Shown: piece after piece, positions 23,872 to 31,421 of the stretch
How positions within the stretch are numbered: the stretch's first letter is position 1
How the letters are laid out: every line of letters starts with the position of its first letter
Assembly (NCBI GenBank): GCA_035626595.1
Contig: DASPNJ010000139.1
Span: forward strand, 1-64,000
Source of the DNA: JAQGMV01 sp035626595
GTDB lineage: Bacteria; Pseudomonadota; Gammaproteobacteria; Burkholderiales; SG8-41
Direction: 5' to 3'
Length of the DNA: 64,000 nucleotides
Program-made: the position numbers and the translations under genes
Notes under the pieces: model-generated
What the model saw: only the letters and a program-made list of their open reading frames with translations
What the model was told of the DNA's origin: nothing
Databases searched by the model: none

Positions 23872-24924
23872 ATGCCGCCCCCGGACAGCGTCCTTGCAAC
23901 ACCCGTGAACGCCGCGCAGGACCACCTGCGCGACGCGCTGGGGCGGCCGCTCCGCGACCTGCGGATCTCGGTCACCGACCGCTGCAACTTCCGCTGCGTC
24001 TACTGCATGCCGAAGGAAGTGTTCGGCAAGGACTACGCGTTCCTCGAGCGCAAGGAGCTGCTCACGTTCGAGGAAATCGCGCGGCTCGCGCGCATCTTTC
24101 GCGGGCTGGGTATCGAGAAGATCCGGCTGACCGGGGGTGAGCCGCTGGTTCGGCGCAATATCGAGCGCCTGATCGCGATGCTGGCCGACATCCCCGGGCT
24201 CGATCTCACGCTGACGACGAACGGCTCGAGCCTCACGAAAAAGGCGATGCCGCTGCGCTCCGCGGGCTTGAAGCGCATCACGGTGAGCCTCGACGCGCTC
24301 GACGACGCCACGTTCATGGCGATGAACGACGTCGATTTCCCCGTCGCAAGAGTGCTCGAGGGCATGGAAGCCGCCGCAGCCGCGGGGCTCACGCCCGTCA
24401 AGGTGAACATGGTCGTCAAACGCGGCATGAACGACGACCAGATCCTGCCGATGGCGCGCTTTTTCAGAAGCAAGGGCCACATCCTGCGTTTCATCGAGTA
24501 CATGGACGTCGGTGCGACGAACGGCTGGCGCATGGACGACGTCGTGAGCGCACGCGAAATCGTGAACACCATCAGCGCCGAGATGCCGCTCGAGCCGGCC
24601 GACCCGAATTACACCGGGGAAGTCGCCGAGCGCTGGCGCTATCGCGACGGTTCGGGCGAGATCGGCGTCATCGCGTCGGTCACGCAGGCGTTCTGCCGCG
24701 ATTGCACGCGCGCGCGTATCTCCACCGACGGCAAGCTCTATACGTGCCTCTTCGCGACCGAAGGCCACGATCTGCGCTCGCTGCTGCGCGGCGCGGCGAG
24801 CGATGGCGAGCTGGAGCATGCAATCCGCGCGATCTGGTCGCGGCGCAGCGACCGTTATTCCGAGATCCGCACGTCACACACGGTCACGCTGCGCAAAGTC
24901 GAGATGTCGTACATCGGCGGATAG
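23872..24924 (+). CDS. moaA: GTP 3',8-cyclase MoaA (radical SAM)
   Basis: MoaA performs the first step of molybdopterin synthesis, rearranging GTP to 3',8-cyclo-7,8-dihydro-GTP. The 350-residue protein has the radical-SAM cluster motif CNFRCVYC (about residues 38-45), the SAM-binding GGEPLVRRNIERL and the substrate-side cluster CRDCTRARIS ... CLFA. The C-terminus ends in Gly-Gly, which is required for catalysis in characterised MoaA. It leads a plus-strand set with fdhD and mobA. moaC and moaB/mog are not in the window. Confidence 0.95.
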   Translation: MPPPDSVLATPVNAAQDHLRDALGRPLRDLRISVTDRCNFRCVYCMPKEVFGKDYAFLERKELLTFEEIARLARIFRGLGIEKIRLTGGEPLVRRNIERLIAMLADIPGLDLTLTTNGSSLTKKAMPLRSAGLKRITVSLDALDDATFMAMNDVDFPVARVLEGMEAAAAAGLTPVKVNMVVKRGMNDDQILPMARFFRSKGHILRFIEYMDVGATNGWRMDDVVSAREIVNTISAEMPLEPADPNYTGEVAERWRYRDGSGEIGVIASVTQAFCRDCTRARISTDGKLYTCLFATEGHDLRSLLRGAASDGELEHAIRAIWSRRSDRYSEIRTSHTVTLRKVEMSYIGG

Positions 24925-24955
24925 CGCTGGCGCCGCCGCGGCTGCAAACCATCAC

Positions 24956-25786
24956 ATGATGCAAAAACCCAAACTGTCACGTGCGTCGCGTCCACTCACT
25001 TATCAGGTCGATGCGCTGAACGAGCGCGGAGAGCTGCTGCCGACCCCGATCGCCGGGGAGCATCCGCTCACGCTCTACGTCGACAAGCGCGAGATCGTCA
25101 CACTGATGACGCTCGGACAATCGCCGGAAGCCCTTGCGATCGGCTATCTCCGCAATCAGCGCCTGGTGCGCTCGCTCGACGAGATCGCCGAAGTGCAGGT
25201 GGACTGGGAGACCGACGCCGTCGCGGTGACCACGCGCTCGCCGCTCCAGGATCTCGATGCGAAAATGGAAAAGCGCACCGTCACGACCGGCTGCGGACAG
25301 GGGACGGTGTTCGGCGGTCTCATGGACGAGGTCGATACGATCCGGCTGCGCAGCGATGTCACGCTCACCGAGGAGACGCTGTACGAGCTCCTCGACGCCG
25401 TGCGCCGCCACGAGACGATCTACAAAAGCGCCGGCGCGGTGCACGGCTGCGCGCTCGCGCAGGGCGCCGAGATCCTGCACTTCGTCGAGGACGTCGGCCG
25501 TCACAACGCAGTAGACGCGATCGCCGGGCTGATGTGGCTCGACGACATCGACGGCTCCGACAAGATCTTCTACACCACCGGCCGCCTCACTTCCGAGATG
25601 GTGATCAAGGCGGCCCAGATGCAGATTCCGTTTCTCGTCTCCCGCTCGGGCTTGACGCGCATGGGGTACGAGATCGCGTCGAAAGTCGGCATCACGATGC
25701 TCGGCCGCGCGGTGAACAAGCACTACCTGCTGTTCACCGGGCGCGAGCGCTTCGTGAAGACCATCAGCCCGACGATGCTCGCGTAG
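24956..25786 (+). CDS. fdhD: sulfurtransferase/sulfur carrier FdhD for formate dehydrogenase
   Basis: FdhD moves sulfur from the cysteine desulfurase to bis-MGD, placing the essential sulfido ligand on the metal of formate dehydrogenase. The 276-residue protein has the family core GHEDVGRH-like HFVEDVGRHNAVDAIAG and YTTGRLTSEMVIKAAQM. The mobile-loop motif, CGxCG in E. coli (Cys121/Cys124), is here TTGCGQGTVF with a single Cys at 113. Adjacent ATG codons at 24956 and 24959 both fit as starts. It lies 31 bp after moaA and 4 bp before mobA. It is the expected partner of the FDH encoded on the opposite strand. Confidence 0.94.
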   Translation: MMQKPKLSRASRPLTYQVDALNERGELLPTPIAGEHPLTLYVDKREIVTLMTLGQSPEALAIGYLRNQRLVRSLDEIAEVQVDWETDAVAVTTRSPLQDLDAKMEKRTVTTGCGQGTVFGGLMDEVDTIRLRSDVTLTEETLYELLDAVRRHETIYKSAGAVHGCALAQGAEILHFVEDVGRHNAVDAIAGLMWLDDIDGSDKIFYTTGRLTSEMVIKAAQMQIPFLVSRSGLTRMGYEIASKVGITMLGRAVNKHYLLFTGRERFVKTISPTMLA

Positions 25787-25790
25787 CGTG

Positions 25791-26366
25791 ATGACCCGTG
25801 TGACCGGCGTGATACTCGCCGGGGGCCTCGGCCGGCGCATGGGCGGCGTCGACAAGGGGCTGCAGCCTCTGCGCGGCAGGCCCATGGTGCAGTGGGTGAT
25901 CGAGCGTTTCGCCCCGCAGGTCGACGAGCTCCTCGTGAACGCGAACCAGAACCTCGACGCCTACGCTGCGCGCGGCCATCGCGTCATCCCTGATGTGATC
26001 GGCGGCTTCGCGGGACCGCTCGCCGGTGTGCATCGCGGGCTCACCGAAGCGGCGCATGAGCTCGTCGCGACGGTGCCGTGCGACTCACCTTTTCTGCCGA
26101 CGGACCTCGTCGTGCGTCTGCGCGGCGCGCTCGAGTCGCAGCACGCCGAGCTCGCGGTCGCCCGCACGGGCGGTCAATCGCATCCCGTCTTCTGCCTCTG
26201 TCGTAAAAGCGTGCTCGCGAGCCTCACCGCGTTTCTGGAAAGCGGCGGCCGCAAGATCGACGCCTGGTATTCCGCGCTGAACGTCGTCGAAGTGCTCTTC
26301 GACGATCAGCCGGACGCCTTCAGCAACATCAACACCGAAGCCGAGCTGCGCAGCTTCGAGCGCTAG
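25791..26366 (+). CDS. mobA: molybdenum cofactor guanylyltransferase MobA
   Basis: MobA adds GMP to Mo-molybdopterin to build bis-MGD, the form needed by FDH. The 191-residue protein begins MTRVTGVILAGGLGRRMGGV followed by DKG, the nucleotidyltransferase signature that binds GTP and metal. It continues with DVIGGFAGPLAGVHRGL and VATVPCDSPFLPTDL. ATG 25791 is taken over the GTG three bases upstream. It is 4 bp after fdhD. Its TAG overlaps the convergent glk stop through a shared CTAG. Confidence 0.95.
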   Translation: MTRVTGVILAGGLGRRMGGVDKGLQPLRGRPMVQWVIERFAPQVDELLVNANQNLDAYAARGHRVIPDVIGGFAGPLAGVHRGLTEAAHELVATVPCDSPFLPTDLVVRLRGALESQHAELAVARTGGQSHPVFCLCRKSVLASLTAFLESGGRKIDAWYSALNVVEVLFDDQPDAFSNINTEAELRSFER

Positions 26367-27364
26367 CCTGCGAGGCGCGTTGCCGCGGACAGCGCGCCGA
26401 GAAGCCCCACCTGGTCATTCATCACGACGTGCACCGGCACGCTTTCGAGCAGCGATCGAAAGCGCCCTTTAGAGACGAAGGCGCGCATGAACGTGCCGTC
26501 GGCCAGCTTCGGCGCGATCTTCGGTGCGATACCCCCGGCGATGTAGACCCCGCCGTGCGCGAGCATCGTGAGCGCCATGTTGCCGGCGAACGAACCGTAG
26601 GCCGAAACGAAAACATCGAGCGCCCGCACCGCGAGCGCGTCCGCGCCGCGCAGCGCGAAGTCGGTGATCGCCTTTGCGGGATCGCCTCGCGTCAGCGCGT
26701 CCCGCAGCGCGGCGGACGGCGCGCCTGCTCCGTTCGCTTCTAGGAAGCTCAAGACGCGGCATATACCCCGGCCGCTCAGCACCCGCTCGTAGGACACGTG
26801 CCGATAGTCGCGCCGCAGGTGCACGAGCAACTCGTCCTGCTGCGCGTCGTTCGGGGCGAAGTCGGCGTGACCGGCTTCGGATGCGTGCACCTCGTAATAC
26901 GTGCTGTCCCACTCGAGCAAGGCAACCCCGAGACCAGTCCCTGCGCCGACGATCACCCGGCTGCCTTCAGGATCTACGCTCCCCTCCTGAAGCGGCAGGA
27001 GGTCTCCCGGCGCAAGCTCCGCGATTCCGAGGCCCGCCGCGGCGAAGTCGTTGATGATCGACACCCGCGGAAAACCGAAATGCCGCGCCAGGGTCGATTC
27101 ATCCGGCCGCCACGCGAGGTTCGTCAGCGTAGCGCGACCGTGTTCGACCGGACCTGCGACCGCGAAGCAGGCGGCGCCGATCGCGTCCGGCGCCACCGCC
27201 GCATCGCGCATGAACGCCTCCACGGCCTGCTCGAGCGTTTCGTAGTCGGCGCTTGCGTACACCGCCTTTTCCCGGAAGCGCTCACCCGAGCCCGGCGCGG
27301 CGAGCGCGAGCTTCGTGTTGGTGCCGCCGATGTCACCTCCCAGCACGAGCGTGCGCGCGGTCAT
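26363..27364 (-). CDS. glk: glucokinase
   Basis: The 333-residue ROK/hexokinase-fold enzyme phosphorylates glucose with ATP. The phosphate-binding loop is LVLGGDIGGTNTKLALA near the N-terminus. SIINDFAAAGLGI carries the catalytic Asp, VGAGTGLGVALL is the second phosphate loop and HASEAGHADFAP contacts the sugar. GGVYIAGGIAPKI completes the ATP site. The pattern is that of the proteobacterial Glk family. ATG 27364 overlaps the upstream GGDEF/EAL gene stop as ATGA, so glk is the distal gene of an operon rmuC-mtfA-GGDEF/EAL-glk. Confidence 0.93.
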   Translation of the reverse strand: MTARTLVLGGDIGGTNTKLALAAPGSGERFREKAVYASADYETLEQAVEAFMRDAAVAPDAIGAACFAVAGPVEHGRATLTNLAWRPDESTLARHFGFPRVSIINDFAAAGLGIAELAPGDLLPLQEGSVDPEGSRVIVGAGTGLGVALLEWDSTYYEVHASEAGHADFAPNDAQQDELLVHLRRDYRHVSYERVLSGRGICRVLSFLEANGAGAPSAALRDALTRGDPAKAITDFALRGADALAVRALDVFVSAYGSFAGNMALTMLAHGGVYIAGGIAPKIAPKLADGTFMRAFVSKGRFRSLLESVPVHVVMNDQVGLLGALSAATRLAG

Positions 27365-29289
27365 GCCGACGCGAGCTCCACCGGTTCGCCGGTCGGCGCG
27401 TGCAGCAGCGCCTCCGGCTGCGCGAGAAAGTAGCCTTGCGCGTAATCCATTTTGAGCTCGTTGATCTTGGCAAGAATGCTGCCGTCCTCGACCGACTCCG
27501 CGACGGTCTGGATGCCGAGGATGTGGCTGATCCGGTTGATCGCATCGACGATCGCGTAATCCATGGGATCGGTGGCGATGTCCGTGACGAAGGTGCCGGC
27601 AACCTTCAGCACGTCGACCGGCAGGTACTTCAGGTACGCGAACGAGGACATGCCCGTGCCGAAGTCGTCGAGCGCGAAACGGCAGCCCATGCCCTTCAAT
27701 TCGTGCATGAGCTCGGCGGCGGCGGTCAGGTTCGAGATCGCCGTGGTTTCCGTGATCTCGAAGCACAGCAGCCCCGCCGGAAGCTGGTAGCGCGTGAGCA
27801 GGTTGCGCAGGAAATCCGGCAGGCTCCTGTCGTTGATGCTCACGCCCGAGAGGTTCACCGAGTACCAGCCCCGCTGCGTCGGCTCGCGCGCGATCGCGCC
27901 CGAGACCCACTGGTTGTGCAGGTATTCGATGAGCGAGCTGATCACCCAGCGCTCGATCGAGGTCAGCAGGTTGTAGCGCTCGGCCGCCGGCATGAAACCG
28001 GTAGGCGGAACGAGATTGCCCGCCCGGTCGATCATGCGCACCAGCACCTCGAAGTTCGCGACGTGCGCGGCGCCCGACGCGAGCGGCACGATGCGCTGGC
28101 GGTAGAGCCTGAAGCGCCCGAGCTCGAACGCCTGGTTGATCTGCGAGACGACCTGAAGCTCGCCCTGCCTGCCGCCCGCCGGCCCTTCCTGCGGCGTGTA
28201 GACCTGCACACGATCGCGGCCCTTGTTCTTCGCTTCGTAGCAACACGCGTCGGCGAGGCTCAGCACCTGGCTCAGCGTGCCGCTTTCGGCCGTGATCGGC
28301 ACGAGCCCGATGCTCACGCCCACGCTGAAAGTCTTGTCTTCCCAGACGAAGCGGAACTCCCGCACCGTCTCCCGCATCGCGTGCGCAATTCTCAGGGCCT
28401 GCTCGAACGGACAGCTTTCCAGCAGCGCGCCGAACTCGTCCCCGCCGAGCCGCGCCAGCGTATCGCTGCCCCGCATGCGCGAGAGCATGACCGAGGTGAG
28501 CTGTCGCAGGAGCTCGTCCCCGGCGGTGTGGCCGCAGGTGTCGTTCACGGCCTTGAAGTTGTCGAGATCCATGAACATGAGCGCATGCTCGCGCTCCTGT
28601 GTGCGCGCCGTGTCGATCAGCTCGGCGAGCCGGCGCTCGAATTCGCGCCGGTTCACGAGCCCGGTCAACGCGTCATGGCTCGCCTGCCAGAGGAGCTGCT
28701 GCGCCATCGCGCGGATCTGGCTGATGTCGTGAAAGACGACGATCATCCCGAGCACGCGGCCTTCGCGGTTACGGATCGGCGCGTGCGAGTAGCGGATCGG
28801 GCATTCGCGCCCGCTCTTGTCCACGAGCCGCACCGAGACGGCGACCGCTTCTTCGCCCGGCGGCGGCTCCGGCTGCGGGCCGAGCGCGTCGATGCTTCTT
28901 CCGGTGCGCTCGTCGATGATGCGGTAGACCTCGGTGAGCGGCCGTCCACGCGCTTCGGCCGTGGTCCATCCGGTGTACTGCTCCGCCACCGGGTTGAGGT
29001 ATTCGACGCGCGCCTGCGCGTCGGTCGTGATGACGCCGTCGCCGATCGAATGGAGCGTGACCTGGGCGAGCTCCTTTTCCATCTGGAGCGCGTTCTCGGC
29101 GCGCTTCACCTGCCTCGCTGCGGCCACCATCGCCGCCGAGATCACGAGCAGGCCGAGGACGACGATTAGACGGCTGTCGATCTGACGCGTGCTGGTGAGG
29201 CCCAGGACACCCGCCGCGACGAGGAGCGCCAGCAGCACGCTGAACGCCGCGAGCAGCATGTAGCGCGAGGAGACGGACGCGAGCCTCAT
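27361..29289 (-). CDS. membrane PAS-GGDEF-EAL cyclic-di-GMP signalling protein
   Basis: The 642-residue protein has two membrane helices (about 10-32 and 41-58), a PAS domain (about 73-195), a GGDEF domain (200-365) and an EAL domain (380-630). LGGDEF at 281-286 is intact, and an RGSD I-site (273-276) lies five residues ahead, so the cyclase may be active and product-inhibited. In the EAL domain the first motif is EVL (413-415) instead of EAL. The ITET, DDFGTGMSSF and VAESVED motifs are present, so phosphodiesterase activity is possible. It overlaps mtfA and glk at its ends. The signal sensed by PAS is unknown. Confidence 0.92.
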   Translation of the reverse strand: MRLASVSSRYMLLAAFSVLLALLVAAGVLGLTSTRQIDSRLIVVLGLLVISAAMVAAARQVKRAENALQMEKELAQVTLHSIGDGVITTDAQARVEYLNPVAEQYTGWTTAEARGRPLTEVYRIIDERTGRSIDALGPQPEPPPGEEAVAVSVRLVDKSGRECPIRYSHAPIRNREGRVLGMIVVFHDISQIRAMAQQLLWQASHDALTGLVNRREFERRLAELIDTARTQEREHALMFMDLDNFKAVNDTCGHTAGDELLRQLTSVMLSRMRGSDTLARLGGDEFGALLESCPFEQALRIAHAMRETVREFRFVWEDKTFSVGVSIGLVPITAESGTLSQVLSLADACCYEAKNKGRDRVQVYTPQEGPAGGRQGELQVVSQINQAFELGRFRLYRQRIVPLASGAAHVANFEVLVRMIDRAGNLVPPTGFMPAAERYNLLTSIERWVISSLIEYLHNQWVSGAIAREPTQRGWYSVNLSGVSINDRSLPDFLRNLLTRYQLPAGLLCFEITETTAISNLTAAAELMHELKGMGCRFALDDFGTGMSSFAYLKYLPVDVLKVAGTFVTDIATDPMDYAIVDAINRISHILGIQTVAESVEDGSILAKINELKMDYAQGYFLAQPEALLHAPTGEPVELASA

Positions 29290-30083
29290 CCGGCCGCCGG
29301 CGCCGGCTCGCGCGCCTCGCCACGGCGGGCGAGTCGCGCGGCGGGATCCTGTCGGTAGAACTTCACGAGCTGATCGTACACGGCCGGATAAGTCGTCCTC
29401 ACGGCGAGAGGCGCTTCGAAGAACGTTTCACTGGTCACCGCGAAAAACTCCGCCGGGCTCTCGGCCGCGTATTCGTCCATGACGATGTCCAGACGCGCTT
29501 CCACGCGTCGGCAGAAGTCGTCGTACGCAGTCGTGAAGGCTTCGGCCCACGCCACGCGCTGCATGCCGGCATGCAGCGGCGGAAAACCATTGGGCTCGCC
29601 GTTCAGCATGTCGAGCTTGTGGGCGAACTCGTGGATCACCACGTTGTAGCCGTAACCGGCTTCCTGCACGTCGGCCCACGAGATGATGACCGGCCCCCGC
29701 TCCCACGATTCGCCGGTCATCGGCTCTTCGATGTGGTGCGCGACACCGGCCTCGTCCACGTAATCGTACTCGGCGACGAACTCGTCGGGGTACACGATCA
29801 CCTCGACCCAGCCGCGGTAGTAGTCCAGGCCCAGATTCAGGATCACCATGCAGGCCTGCACGGCGATCGCGAGCCGTGTTTCCTCGCGCACCATCATGCC
29901 CGCCGCACCATGTATCGATTTTTCGTGCAGGAACAGGATCACGAGCTCGCGCAGCCGGTCGAGCTCCGGGCCCGAGAGAACGCGCGTGAACGGATAGCGC
30001 GCGACCGTGACGCGCCACAGATGCGGGTCGATCGTCGTGTGCTTCAGGACGCGCGCGCGGCGCCAGCGCCTGAACCAGAGCAC
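29286..30083 (-). CDS. mtfA: M90-family zinc metallopeptidase MtfA
   Basis: The 265-residue soluble protein has the zinc motif HEFAH at 151-155 (in NVVIHEFAHKLDMLNGEPNG) and the family segments EVIVYPDEFV and PVIISWADVQ. E. coli MtfA binds the glucose repressor Mlc and has aminopeptidase activity, so its presence three genes from glk may reflect a link to glucose metabolism. That link is inference. It ends overlapping the GGDEF/EAL start by 4 bp and follows rmuC by 6 bp. Confidence 0.92.
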   Translation of the reverse strand: MLWFRRWRRARVLKHTTIDPHLWRVTVARYPFTRVLSGPELDRLRELVILFLHEKSIHGAAGMMVREETRLAIAVQACMVILNLGLDYYRGWVEVIVYPDEFVAEYDYVDEAGVAHHIEEPMTGESWERGPVIISWADVQEAGYGYNVVIHEFAHKLDMLNGEPNGFPPLHAGMQRVAWAEAFTTAYDDFCRRVEARLDIVMDEYAAESPAEFFAVTSETFFEAPLAVRTTYPAVYDQLVKFYRQDPAARLARRGEAREPAPAAG

Positions 30084-30089
30084 GCGCTG

Positions 30090-31385
30090 CTAGCTTCCCT
30101 GCGCCTGCCCGTCGTCGCGCACGTCGACGAGATGCAGGGTCGCCGGCTGCTCGATCTCACCGAGCTCGGCAGCCTCGATCTGCGCGAAGCGCTGCGTGAT
30201 CTTGCGGCTGCTGATCTGGACCTCCTCGACGTCGGTGTGCGCCTGCTTGATGTGGCGCGCGAGATTCGTCATGCGCTGGTCGAAGCGGTTGAAATCGACG
30301 GCGAGCCGCGCAAGGCACTCCTTGATGACGTGCACCTGACGGCGCGTCTCGGTGTCCTTCAGCACCGCGCGCGCGGTATTGAGCACCGCCATGAGCGTCG
30401 TCGGAGACACGATCCAGACGCAGCGCGTCATCGCGTAGTCGACCACTTCGGCGTGATGCGCGTGAATCTCGGCGAACACCGCCTCCGCCGGCACGAACAT
30501 GACTGCGCCGTTCGAGGTTTCGCCCGGGATGATGTACTTCGTGCCGATCGCGTCGATATGACGTCTCAAGTCCGTTCTGAACTGCTTCTGCGCCGCCGCA
30601 CGCTCCAGGTCGTTCGCCTCGGCGGCGAACATGCGGTGATAGTTCTCCAGCGGGAACTTCGAATCGATCGCAATCCTGCCCGTGGGCTCCGGCAGCTTCA
30701 GCACGCAATCTGCGCGCATGCCGTTCGCAAGCGTCGCCTGCATCTCGTAGGCGGCCGAGGGCAGCACGTTTCGCACCAGCGCTTCGAGCTGCACCTCGCC
30801 GAAGGCCCCGCGCGAGCGCTTGTCGCCCAGCAGCTCCTGGAGGCTGACCACGCTGCCGGTGAGACTCTCGATTTTCTTCTGAGCCTCGTCGATCGTCGCG
30901 AGGCGCGACATCACGCTCACGAACGTTTCATTGGTCTTCTTGAAACCTTCGTCGAGGCGCTCGTTCACCTTGCCGGAGATCTCGCTGAGCCGTTCGTCGA
31001 TGCGCGTGTTCAGCGCCTGCGTCGTGTCGCCGAGGCGCACCATCATGGCTTCCCGGTACTCGTTCATGCTCTGTGAGAGCGAAAGCTTCAGCGCGTGGAC
31101 GGTGTCGCGCGTCTGTTTGAGCTCTTCCGCCACGGCGCTGCGCAGGCGCTCGCTCGACTGGGTGAGGTGCCCGCCGAGCCGGTCTCCCTGCTGTGTGAGG
31201 CCGCTGTGGAGATCGACGAGCATGCCGCGGTGTTTCGATTCGAGCGCATCGGCGAGGCGCTCGGACAGCTCCGACACACGCGCTGAAAGCGCCTGCACGT
31301 CACGACCCTGATGCGCAGCGCGCAGGGCCACGAACGCGAGCAGCGCGACCGCGACGAGCGCGAGTGTGGCGAGCACGATCTCCAT
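30090..31385 (-). CDS. rmuC: DNA recombination protein RmuC
   Basis: The 431-residue protein has an N-terminal membrane helix (EIVLATLALVAVALLAFVAL) and a long coiled coil (about 30-170). The RmuC nuclease-fold domain has LLGDKRSRGAFGEVQLEAL, ADCVLKLPEPTGRIAIDSKF and YIIPGETSNGAVMFVPAEAV. RmuC limits inversion between short inverted repeats in E. coli. It is the first gene of the rmuC-mtfA-GGDEF/EAL-glk series and lies 36 bp from the upstream permease gene. Confidence 0.94.
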   Translation of the reverse strand: MEIVLATLALVAVALLAFVALRAAHQGRDVQALSARVSELSERLADALESKHRGMLVDLHSGLTQQGDRLGGHLTQSSERLRSAVAEELKQTRDTVHALKLSLSQSMNEYREAMMVRLGDTTQALNTRIDERLSEISGKVNERLDEGFKKTNETFVSVMSRLATIDEAQKKIESLTGSVVSLQELLGDKRSRGAFGEVQLEALVRNVLPSAAYEMQATLANGMRADCVLKLPEPTGRIAIDSKFPLENYHRMFAAEANDLERAAAQKQFRTDLRRHIDAIGTKYIIPGETSNGAVMFVPAEAVFAEIHAHHAEVVDYAMTRCVWIVSPTTLMAVLNTARAVLKDTETRRQVHVIKECLARLAVDFNRFDQRMTNLARHIKQAHTDVEEVQISSRKITQRFAQIEAAELGEIEQPATLHLVDVRDDGQAQGS

Positions 31386-31421
31386 CGCGCGAGTATAACC
31401 CGCGCTCCCTCGCGGCTGCCC

